In this document: piece after piece, positions 8,828 through 16,087 of the stretch
Layout: each line of letters opens with the position of its first letter
How positions within the stretch are numbered: the stretch's first letter is position 1
Notes under the pieces: model-generated
What the model was told of the DNA's origin: nothing
Seen by the model: only the letters and a program-made list of their open reading frames with translations
Database searches by the model: none
Program-made: the position numbers and the translations under genes
From: a virus
IMG/VR virus record: IMGVR_UViG_3300044991_002645
Location: 1-53,104 of that record
Length of the DNA stretch: 53,104 nt
Strand: one strand, 5' to 3'

Positions 8828-9317
8828 CGGGGGCCTCCGCCGTCTTGGGGGCTTGGACTGCCGGATCGAAGTCGGCGATCAGATCCCTGCGCTCAATCAC
8901 CAGGGCCTCATCCTTCTCACCTGACAATATATCCATCAAAGGGCGCTTCTCAGGAAGCAATGAGTCAAATGAGCGCCTCTCCGTTTTCTTGAACACAGCC
9001 TCGTCGGACGTGTCCTCGGGCTCCTTGACTTTGGCCTTGGGCGTAGAAGGGAGAGCCACTGGTGTTCGGCCCATCATAGTTGAAAGTCTAATCCCCTCGA
9101 CGGTATCGGGTCCAATGAGTATCTCCACGTCGATGCGTTCCGAGTTGAACGCGCTCCACAGCACCTCTTTATTGGCCACATCGAAATGGGTCCAGGCCTC
9201 GTAGGGCAACACAGCGCAGCCTCCCGGAGGGACGAACACACCCATGCCCCTCACAAGAAAGGGATGCTCGGCGCTTAAATTTATAATCTTGGTGCGGACC
9301 ATCGGCTTGATAGCCAT
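8778..9317 (-). CDS. Virion-associated protein downstream of the capsid gene
   Basis: 179 aa with AGGAGAG five bases before the ATG. The first 90 residues appear globular and beta-rich (TKIINLSAEHPFLVRGMGVF, VPPGGCAVLPYEAW, ERIDVEILIGPDTV). The rest is charged and Lys/Pro/Ala-rich, as in tails that dock on a capsid. Its place directly after the capsid gene and terminator suggests a head-completion or decoration role, but no family is recognised. Confidence 0.65.
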   Translation of the reverse strand: MAIKPMVRTKIINLSAEHPFLVRGMGVFVPPGGCAVLPYEAWTHFDVANKEVLWSAFNSERIDVEILIGPDTVEGIRLSTMMGRTPVALPSTPKAKVKEPEDTSDEAVFKKTERRSFDSLLPEKRPLMDILSGEKDEALVIERRDLIADFDPAVQAPKTAEAPVAVKTDKKPRPVAHKA

Positions 9318-9365
9318 GAATCTCTCCTGTTACTTGTTGATACTTCAAAATATCCTGTTATTGAG

Positions 9366-9395
9366 AAAAGGCCTCGGAGGGTAGCCTCCGAGGCC
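9366..9395 (-). terminator. Intrinsic terminator after the capsid gene
   Basis: A perfect 11-bp stem GGCCTCGGAGG / CCTCCGAGGCC (9370-9380 with 9385-9395) closes a 4-base loop and is followed on the minus strand by TTTT. It separates the capsid gene from the fibre-side genes. Confidence 0.8.
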
Positions 9396-9436
9396 CTAGT
9401 CCAGCGCAGGGCGCTGAGTAGCCGCGCCCTAGACTA

Positions 9437-10396
9437 TCAATGACCTGTGCGCCAATCCATCGGGGTACCCTCGAAGGACACCTTGGTCACGCCAGCGACG
9501 TTGCCGATGGCGGAGCCTATGCACTCGTAGCCGAAGAACTCGAACATGAAGTCCTCGGTCTTCGTGCTGATGGTGACGTCGTCCAGAATGAAGAAGTCGC
9601 CGAAGTACTTGGGCTCGGCGAACGTGTACATCTGGTTGTCCGGCACGAGGTCGTGCTTGAGGGTGGTGTACCATTTGAGCCCCATGATCTGGCGCTCGGC
9701 GAAACCGTTGACGAACATGTCCTCGGCCAAGCTGCCACCGACCTCGTTCCAATCGAGTGCCGCGACGTCCCAGACGGTGACGTTGTTCACCAGGTTGACG
9801 GATGGGCTGAGATGGCGGTTGGAGGATGCCATGCCCTTCATGGAGTGGGCGAGGGCTGAGCGGCTAAGCGGCCCGACCGTCACCCATGGACAGCTGCCCA
9901 GGACCGTGGACGGGGTGTTGACCGCGCCGAGGACCGCGTTGCAGGAGTCCATGAAGGTGCTGTCTTCCTTGTCCATCAAATCTTTGACGAGGTAGTCGTT
10001 GAAGATCTGGCGGATGTCCATGTCGTAGGTCAGTAGGTTGTTCACATCCGCCGTGTAGCGGTACGTGGCCAAACGGTTGAACATGATTTTGTAACGGCCG
10101 GCGCGGATGTACGTGTCCTTCACCGTGGTGGCGAACGGGATCATGTAGGCCCCGGCGCTATTCGGCTCGACGTCCTTGATGATGACCGGTTTGGCGGTCG
10201 TCTCGGAGCGGTCGAAGTCGGACGGCGTGACTTTGATGGGCTTGAGGATGCGGCGCATGAAGCCGTCCTCGCGGAGACGCATGCGCATGAAGTCGTCGAC
10301 TCCCTCGCGGGCCTCTTTGCTCATCATGTTGTCGGAGGAGGTCAGCCCGTTGATGACGGACTCGTTAAGCATCTTGGTCTCTGGATCCAGTCTCAT
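9437..10396 (-). CDS. Probable major capsid protein
   Basis: 319 aa with a very strong ribosome binding site (AAGGAGG) for the ATG at 10396, fitting a highly expressed structural protein. An N-terminal helical arm (residues 1-45, NESVINGLTSSDNMMSKEAR) precedes a mixed alpha/beta body with a basic loop (RAGRYKIMFNRLATYRYTAD). The C-terminus (EDFMFEFFGYECIGSAIGNV) resembles the end of capsid proteins with the HK97 fold. The order protease, scaffold, cement, then this gene is the classical capsid order. It lacks the K-x-A leader of the putative internal proteins, as expected for a shell protein. The fold assignment is inferred. Confidence 0.75.
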   Translation of the reverse strand: MRLDPETKMLNESVINGLTSSDNMMSKEAREGVDDFMRMRLREDGFMRRILKPIKVTPSDFDRSETTAKPVIIKDVEPNSAGAYMIPFATTVKDTYIRAGRYKIMFNRLATYRYTADVNNLLTYDMDIRQIFNDYLVKDLMDKEDSTFMDSCNAVLGAVNTPSTVLGSCPWVTVGPLSRSALAHSMKGMASSNRHLSPSVNLVNNVTVWDVAALDWNEVGGSLAEDMFVNGFAERQIMGLKWYTTLKHDLVPDNQMYTFAEPKYFGDFFILDDVTISTKTEDFMFEFFGYECIGSAIGNVAGVTKVSFEGTPMDWRTGH

Positions 10397-10408
10397 TGTC
10401 TGTCCTCC

Positions 10409-10954
10409 TTAAGCGTTGGCGGGCAGGAATGTGGTCCAGAAACGGAGCACAGACGTACCGTCGCGGTTGGTGTTGGCGGCTTGGCTCACGATTCCGACCA
10501 CGGGGGCTGCCCCGTAGACGTCGCCGGAAGCGGCCCTGGTCACCTTGCCCACGCCGCCGACGGCTGTGGAGGGGACGAGGAGGTCGTTGCACGCGTAGGT
10601 GACGAGAGCATTATACTCGGACGTCTCGATCTCGAAACCGCCCGTGGCCACGACTGCGGATTGGGATCCGCCCGACATGTTGACAGGCCCATGAATCGGG
10701 TCGTAGTCGCTGTTGACGTCGAAATCATTCCAGTTCTGGATGGCGAACATGGGCATTGGTTTGTTGATCGCGCTGCCTGCGCCGCAACCGAGGATCAAGG
10801 ACCCCTGGCTATCGATGGAGCAGATGGAGCCCTCCTTGATGGCCTCACCCGTCTTCATGCCCGCCACGAAATCGAGGCGGTGCATGAGCGGTGGACCTTT
10901 AACTACCTGGAGCAAGCTCCCGAACATGGACCCGGGGGTCAGATTACCTGCCAT
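10409..10954 (-). CDS. Probable capsid decoration/cement protein
   Basis: 181 aa, Gly/Ala/Ser/Val-rich and beta-prone (MKTGEAIKEGSICSIDSQGS, GVGKVTRAASGDVYGAAPVV, TSVLRFWTTFLPANA). The EAIKEGSICSID segment and small size resemble head-decoration proteins encoded next to the capsid gene in many phages. AGAGGTG precedes the ATG. It lies 12 bases upstream of the capsid gene, and its TAA adjoins the AAGGAGG of that gene. Confidence 0.6.
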   Translation of the reverse strand: MAGNLTPGSMFGSLLQVVKGPPLMHRLDFVAGMKTGEAIKEGSICSIDSQGSLILGCGAGSAINKPMPMFAIQNWNDFDVNSDYDPIHGPVNMSGGSQSAVVATGGFEIETSEYNALVTYACNDLLVPSTAVGGVGKVTRAASGDVYGAAPVVGIVSQAANTNRDGTSVLRFWTTFLPANA

Positions 10955-11008
10955 TTTAACACCTCTGTTGAACTTTTTTAACCTGTTGTACCTATTCGAC
11001 CTGGGCCT

Positions 11009-11365
11009 TCAGCGGGCTCCAAACCTCTCTGACATGAGCCTGTACGAGGCAGGCTCGCTACCTGACCTGGACTGCTTGGCCGGTCTGTCGCCCGAACCCA
11101 GAGAATGTCCCTGGGCCTCGGCCGGAGCTGCCGACCACGCAGCCAATTTCTGTAGACTCTCCAACGCCTTATCAGGGTCGGAGAGGAACGCGTTCCCTAA
11201 ATTCACGGCGGAGTCCGGATTGACGAACCCCCCGCGGACCAGGGCGGAGACTGTGCGATCCACAGCCTCCTTCGAGAAGCGGGGCTTATCCTCCTGGTAT
11301 GAGGCCAGCAGGCCGTCAACAGTGTTGACGTAATCCCGGATCAACTCTACGATTCCTGGCTCCAT
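11009..11365 (-). CDS. Small helical protein between scaffold and cement genes
   Basis: 118 aa, largely helical for the first 80 residues (ELIRDYVNTVDGLLASYQED, NAFLSDPDKALESLQKLAAW), then a Ser/Gly-rich basic tail. AAGGAG precedes the ATG and overlaps the stop of the scaffold-like gene, indicating tight coupling. The site LQKLA fits the K-x-A pattern of candidate processing sites. A head-assembly accessory role is inferred from position. Confidence 0.55.
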   Translation of the reverse strand: MEPGIVELIRDYVNTVDGLLASYQEDKPRFSKEAVDRTVSALVRGGFVNPDSAVNLGNAFLSDPDKALESLQKLAAWSAAPAEAQGHSLGSGDRPAKQSRSGSEPASYRLMSERFGAR

Positions 11366-11375
11366 CGTGGTCTCC

Positions 11376-12323
11376 TTAGCCGGCGGTTTGGGCGCGGCGC
11401 ATGAAGTCCTTGATGGCCCCGACGCGTTGGGCGGCCGCCATCTTCTCCTGCTCTGCGGCTCCTTGACCCTCTTGAGTCATCTGCTGGGACGCCGCGACGA
11501 TCTCCTCGGGGGACGCGCCGGCCTGAAGAAGCTGCTCGAGCTGCTGCGCGGCCTGCATGATCTCCTCGGAGGAGAGTCCCTGCTCGGCGAGGTATTTAGA
11601 GATCTGAAGCAATTGATCCCTCTGCTCGGGAGGCATTTGATCCAACATCTGGAGGATGCCTTGCTCCTCGGCCTCGGCCTTCTTCTGCAGCATGCCCTCG
11701 AAGTATTCCTCCGGCATGATGGACTCGGGGTCGAGGGACGCCGCCTTCTCCAAAATGGAGGCGGCCACCTTGGGATCATTGGTCACGCCAGCCTTGATAA
11801 GCTCATTGATGTCCTCCGCCTTCTTTTCGAGGCCCCTGAGGTATCCATGGGTGAACTCGTCGAATGACGCGCTGATGTTCTGAGCGAGGGCGGGGTTCTG
11901 CGCCGCAACCTTCTCGATCAAGGAGCTCTCCTTCTCGACGCCGGCCAGAGTCTGCAGGATCCGGTGGCCTAGACGTTGGGCGCGGGCATGGCTCGCAGCC
12001 TTCTGGACCTCTGGCTTGGAGCAGGCCATTGCGTTGACTTCAGTGGACAGGGTCGTGATAGTGGATCCCGGCATGACGCCAGCCTTGTACGCGCCCTTCT
12101 TGCCGCCCACCGCAGCGGGAACGCCTGTGTTCTTCTCCGCCGGGACGTTGTTGATGGCAGCCTCCGGGGTGCTGTCGCTCTCATTCTTGGAGAGGGCGGC
12201 GGCAGCCTTGTAGACTCCGTTGGCAAGCCTGTTGGCTCTCGTGTCCGCGGCGGCTTTCTCAATGCCGAACTTGCCGAGGAAACTGTTCATCGAATCGATC
12301 ACATCTTTGTAGGGACCAGCCAT
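11376..12323 (-). CDS. Scaffold or prohead core protein
   Basis: 315 aa from ATG 12323, chosen because GGAGG lies seven bases upstream; a longer GTG-start frame to 12353 has no such site. The protein is helical and Gln/Glu/Ala-rich, with coiled-coil-like segments (PPEQRDQLLQISKYLAEQGL, SSEEIMQAAQQLEQLLQAGA) at the C-terminus. It lies between the prohead protease and the capsid gene. Many hydrophobic-x-K-x-A sites occur (IEKAA, VQKAA, LEKKA, LEKAA, LQKKA), as expected if it is cut to pieces during maturation. No sequence family recognised. Confidence 0.65.
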   Translation of the reverse strand: MAGPYKDVIDSMNSFLGKFGIEKAAADTRANRLANGVYKAAAALSKNESDSTPEAAINNVPAEKNTGVPAAVGGKKGAYKAGVMPGSTITTLSTEVNAMACSKPEVQKAASHARAQRLGHRILQTLAGVEKESSLIEKVAAQNPALAQNISASFDEFTHGYLRGLEKKAEDINELIKAGVTNDPKVAASILEKAASLDPESIMPEEYFEGMLQKKAEAEEQGILQMLDQMPPEQRDQLLQISKYLAEQGLSSEEIMQAAQQLEQLLQAGASPEEIVAASQQMTQEGQGAAEQEKMAAAQRVGAIKDFMRRAQTAG

Positions 12324-12361
12324 TCTATGCCTCCATTCACTGTTTACGTTCACTTTCCATC

Positions 12362-13834
12362 TTAAATATACGCCGCGGTCCTAGCTGCCGCCAGCGAAAC
12401 CGCAGCCTCCGGCATGTCCGCCACAGCGGACACGACGTATTTCACATACTCCAACGCCAGATACCTGGCTTCAGGACTAGTCTGGAGTGAGGCCCTCTTT
12501 TGAATAAATATAACACCAACTCCAGAAGGTCGCCCCATTCCAGCTATCGGATTGGAAGCCAGACGGCGGGATACAACCCCGGGAAGCGCCGAGAACATGG
12601 GAGCCAAGGCGGATGCCACCACCCGGGCCAACCCCCCGGAACGACAGGCATCCCCGTCATAGGAGGAGTCGTCCAGGACTTCGGATGACAGTCCGGGGTC
12701 GTCGCAAACCTCCGACAACATCCCGGGCAACATGGATTGGGCCTCATCCTCGAAAGGTTCTATCTCCTCCCGGCTGGCCGCGGCCACCAGGCGTATGAAC
12801 ACCTTGAAGGGCAGCACGACTCCCGCGGAGGACAACTCCTTGAACAATCCCGAAGACTTAGTCTTGAACAGGTTGCACATGTCGTCGTCAGACAACTCGT
12901 CGGGACATCCGCAGCAGGGTCGGAAGGCGTCGAGGACGGCGTCCTCCCCCTCCGCCGAGGATAGGAACCGCTTCTCCATCCTCGACAGCTTGCCCAGCGC
13001 GGCCGACTTGCGTTGCGCGGCCGACTTGCCTATAGCTAAAAAAGAGGGAATGGTTTTAACCAATCCACACATCTCGGCCAATTCCGCTCCGCCCATGACC
13101 CGGGCGGACGCGACCTTCATCAAACCAAAAGCTATCTTGTCCGCGGGAATCACCACCCCGGAGATGTCATGGAACATAGGGGAATCGTTTATGGCCCCTA
13201 TCCTGTGACCCTCCTTGGTGAGGGTGCACATGGCCTCTTTGAGGTGGCTGCAGTAATCCTCCCTGCGGCTGGCCCTGTTGTGGCAGTAGCTGCACATGTC
13301 CGTGGGGACGTTCGCAGCCATGCTGAAGTAGACTGGTTTGTCATTGGCCAGCTTCTCCAACTCCCCCCTCCATTTATCCTCTTGGAGCCCCACAAGCAGT
13401 TCGCCGCGCTCCATCTCCTCATTGTACGCCTGCTTAACTATGTATCCGCTGGGCTTGCCTCCCTTCATGCTGTTGACGTGGTTCTTGTAGACGGCGGCCG
13501 TCTTCTCGAATGTTGGATGGTACTTTTTAAGACCCCCATCCAGGGCCACCACCCGGAGGCATCCCTTCCCCGGAGCAGCGCACTCATGCTCCACGGCCTC
13601 CTTGTTGAAGTAGTCCCCGTTATTGTTAGATCCATACATCTCCATGGAACCCAAAGAGATAAGGTGCATGTAGGAATGATCGGCCCTGCGTTCGAAGTCC
13701 AATCCGGCGAACATGCCGCCGGACGCCCGCTTCTCCAGCACCGTCCTGTCCAGGCCCCTACTCCCCACCCCTATCAAGGTGGCGGGAGGCATGCCGAAGT
13801 CGAAACTATCTGGAAATATGACTTTGGTCATCAT
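12362..13834 (-). CDS. Prohead maturation serine protease (assemblin-like)
   Basis: 490 aa. A candidate catalytic His119 (VYKNHVNS) and Ser171 (KPVYFSMAANVPTDMCSYC) are 52 residues apart, close to the His-Ser spacing in HK97/T4/herpes-type prohead proteases. After the serine comes a cysteine/histidine knuckle (C181, C184, C195, H197), seen in proteases of some large myophages. The N-terminal half has the expected region (SMEMYGSNNNGDYFNKEAVE). The C-terminal 250 residues are extra and end near LQTSPEARYLALEYV. Several K-x-A sites (LEKRA, FEKTA, IVKQA, IQKRA) could be self-cleavage points. The ATG overlaps the previous stop by four bases. Confidence 0.75.
   Translation of the reverse strand: MMTKVIFPDSFDFGMPPATLIGVGSRGLDRTVLEKRASGGMFAGLDFERRADHSYMHLISLGSMEMYGSNNNGDYFNKEAVEHECAAPGKGCLRVVALDGGLKKYHPTFEKTAAVYKNHVNSMKGGKPSGYIVKQAYNEEMERGELLVGLQEDKWRGELEKLANDKPVYFSMAANVPTDMCSYCHNRASRREDYCSHLKEAMCTLTKEGHRIGAINDSPMFHDISGVVIPADKIAFGLMKVASARVMGGAELAEMCGLVKTIPSFLAIGKSAAQRKSAALGKLSRMEKRFLSSAEGEDAVLDAFRPCCGCPDELSDDDMCNLFKTKSSGLFKELSSAGVVLPFKVFIRLVAAASREEIEPFEDEAQSMLPGMLSEVCDDPGLSSEVLDDSSYDGDACRSGGLARVVASALAPMFSALPGVVSRRLASNPIAGMGRPSGVGVIFIQKRASLQTSPEARYLALEYVKYVVSAVADMPEAAVSLAAARTAAYI
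12363..12370 (-). promoter_or_regulatory. TATATTTA promoter-like box before the scaffold gene
   Basis: The minus strand reads GGCGTATATTTAAG and overlaps the TAA stop of the protease gene, 40 bases before the scaffold ATG at 12323. Same core as the other boxes. Confidence 0.5.
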
Positions 13835-15312
13835 TTGGAGGACCCTTTGCCTTTATTTTTATCCTTGCCTGGATCTTTCCCCTTCATGGAGTCGCCCACG
13901 CTCTTCATAACGGGCTCGGTGAACCCCTTGAGCAAAGAAGACAAAGACTGTAGATTGGTGCTCCCCTCGGCAATAGGCTTCACTTTGAGGGGCTCCTTGT
14001 CCAGGGTGTCCGACGGGTCTATGCGCGCGCTGGCCGCCAAATCCCCCCGTTTGGACTCCGCGTCCGACATGTACCTCTCGGTCGAAACCTCTGATGCCAT
14101 CGTGGCGGGATCCACCCTGTTGTCCCTGCCCAGCAGCTCGGCCATGGCTGCGGCAAGATACGGGCGCATGCGGGGATCCGCTAGGCTAGGCCGGGTGTTG
14201 ACTACGACACTGAAGGCCTCCGCGGCCTTGTCTGCTGGATATTTAGCGACGGCTTGATCACCTAGGGCGTAGATGAAAGACTGCCTTAGATCATGGGAGC
14301 GCACGGCTGCGTCGAGCGAGGGATCCCCGAAAACTTTCTCCGTCTTGGGGGACTTGCCCATGTCCGACACTATATTGGCCAACAACTCCGACTGCGTGGT
14401 CACCCTGTCGGCTGTTGTTCCTGCGTAGCCGGCCACCGAGTCGCTAGCCGCACTCAGCATATTGCCGAAACCCCCCATGGCGCCGCCGCCCATAATGCCC
14501 CCAGCCAATGCGGATATGATAGGATACGCGGCGGATTTCTCGAAACCGTCGGCGACCGCGACGGCCCTCTCCAAGGCGGTCATGCGGGCGTCGGCCGCGG
14601 CGAGCGCGTCGGCCGCCATTTTGTATATGCGACCCTTGGGGGGCAAGGCGGCCACTCTGGAGGGCAGACTGTCCAGGGACAGCCCAGTGCGGACGGCCGC
14701 GTATTTGACTAGGCGCTCGCCGTCCGGCCCATAATGGGTAGAGATGATCCCGGCTGCCTCCCTGGCTGCGACAGGCTCCAGTTCGGCGAACTCCTTGGCG
14801 AATCTCAAAGCGGCCTCCTTCGCCATCTGATCGGCCTGACCCGCCGCGGATCGGATATCGGCCAGCACGCCCACGGAGCCATGGAGTCTTTTCTGCATGC
14901 GGTTGCCGTCTAACTCATCCATCGTCTCATACTCCTTGGGGCGGCCCCAGGACGCTGCCTTGTACAACGGGACGGGCCTATCGTCAAAATCCATTCTGGA
15001 GTAGTCATCGAACTTGAGGGGTGCCGGGATGCCCGCGTCCCCGCCTCCGGATTTGTGCAGAAGACCTAGAACGACGTCGGGACACGCTAGGGGGAACGCC
15101 TCGGCCCGCTTCTCCATGGGGGCTTTGGTGATGTGGTCCACCGTCCGCGTCTTGTTGTAGTTGTGGCACAGGAGCGGAACCATCTGATCCGATATCCCAT
15201 GGTCCGCCGCGGATTTGGCCAACAATTGGCTAGGGTCGCCCCTGCAGCTCAACGCGTCTCGCAACGCCGAGGCCAACCTGGTCTCGTCTCTCCTGGAAAT
15301 TCGCTCCACCAT
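13831..15312 (-). CDS. Large internal/core-like protein with many K-x-A sites
   Basis: 493 aa, alanine-rich and mostly helical. A leader-like site LLAKSA ends at residue 35. Further sites are MEKRA, LYKAA, MAKEA and FEKSA, spread through the chain. A Gly/Ala hydrophobic stretch near residue 280 (ISALAGGIMGGGAMGGFGNM) could insert into membrane. The C-terminus is a Lys/Gly/Asp-rich tail (KGKDPGKDKNKGKGSSK). The layout suits a core or internal protein cut by the prohead protease. AAGGAGG precedes the ATG. No family recognised. Confidence 0.6.
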   Translation of the reverse strand: MVERISRRDETRLASALRDALSCRGDPSQLLAKSAADHGISDQMVPLLCHNYNKTRTVDHITKAPMEKRAEAFPLACPDVVLGLLHKSGGGDAGIPAPLKFDDYSRMDFDDRPVPLYKAASWGRPKEYETMDELDGNRMQKRLHGSVGVLADIRSAAGQADQMAKEAALRFAKEFAELEPVAAREAAGIISTHYGPDGERLVKYAAVRTGLSLDSLPSRVAALPPKGRIYKMAADALAAADARMTALERAVAVADGFEKSAAYPIISALAGGIMGGGAMGGFGNMLSAASDSVAGYAGTTADRVTTQSELLANIVSDMGKSPKTEKVFGDPSLDAAVRSHDLRQSFIYALGDQAVAKYPADKAAEAFSVVVNTRPSLADPRMRPYLAAAMAELLGRDNRVDPATMASEVSTERYMSDAESKRGDLAASARIDPSDTLDKEPLKVKPIAEGSTNLQSLSSLLKGFTEPVMKSVGDSMKGKDPGKDKNKGKGSSK

Positions 15313-15313
15313 C

Positions 15314-16087
15314 TCACGCCTCCTTGGCTGGCCTCTGAGTCTCCAGCAGGCCCGTCCCGCTGGCCATCAATTGAAAAACAGGCGTGGCCGCGGCGTATAA
15401 ATCCCCGTGGTTCGACCCTGTATCCACCTGCACATGATCTCTAGCTAAATCCGTCATAGTCAGTTCCCTGGGTATGAATTCAAGACTGAAGTCTCGGCGT
15501 ATGGCCTGGCGGACCCTTTCCGACTTGCACATGCGGAGCATGCGGTCCTCCTCTTTGTCCGTCAACTCGGAACCTCGCTCGACACATTTCTTCAGCATCT
15601 CCTCGCCCCCGTAATATCCCATGACCTTCCACACGTGCCGAGAGAACCTAGCATCCTCCGACCCTCCTTGAGCGGGGGCGAGCACCCGGGCCTCCACCCA
15701 GGGTTTGCACGATATTCTCGAAGCCACGTCGAAGAACCACAGCCTATACAGGAGCTGGACCTGCGGTATGAAGGCCGGACCCAAATCCTCTCTTATCCTG
15801 TAAGGAGGCACCCCAGCCAGGATGGCGGCCTCCAGATAATGGCGCTCGCAACCCGGGAAATCCTGTTCCGATATCTTGAAGGCCTGATACTGCACAGGGG
15901 TCACGGACATCAGTTGATCCCTTGGATGGGTCCATTTGGCCACCAACTCCAAGTAGGCGGCCAACCCATAGGCCGCGGGATCCAAATGCAGAGGGCATGG
16001 AAGCCCTTGCTCCCTCGCGGCCACCCACACGTTGGCGGCGGCCAGCCTCCACGCGGGATCGTCCAACAACTCTGATGCCTTGATCAA
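15314..16087 (-). CDS. Conserved-looking cytosolic-type virion-cluster protein
   Basis: 257 aa, starting at TTG 16087, which overlaps the previous TGA (TTGA) and has AGGAG upstream. It is globular and rich in Trp/Tyr/Arg (LLYRLWFFDVASRISCKPWV, HVWKVMGYYGGEEMLKKCVE), with helical segments such as DRMLRMCKSERVRQAIRRDF. It lacks the K-x-A leader. No family recognised; position suggests a head-assembly or DNA-contacting role. Confidence 0.55.
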   Translation of the reverse strand: MIKASELLDDPAWRLAAANVWVAAREQGLPCPLHLDPAAYGLAAYLELVAKWTHPRDQLMSVTPVQYQAFKISEQDFPGCERHYLEAAILAGVPPYRIREDLGPAFIPQVQLLYRLWFFDVASRISCKPWVEARVLAPAQGGSEDARFSRHVWKVMGYYGGEEMLKKCVERGSELTDKEEDRMLRMCKSERVRQAIRRDFSLEFIPRELTMTDLARDHVQVDTGSNHGDLYAAATPVFQLMASGTGLLETQRPAKEA

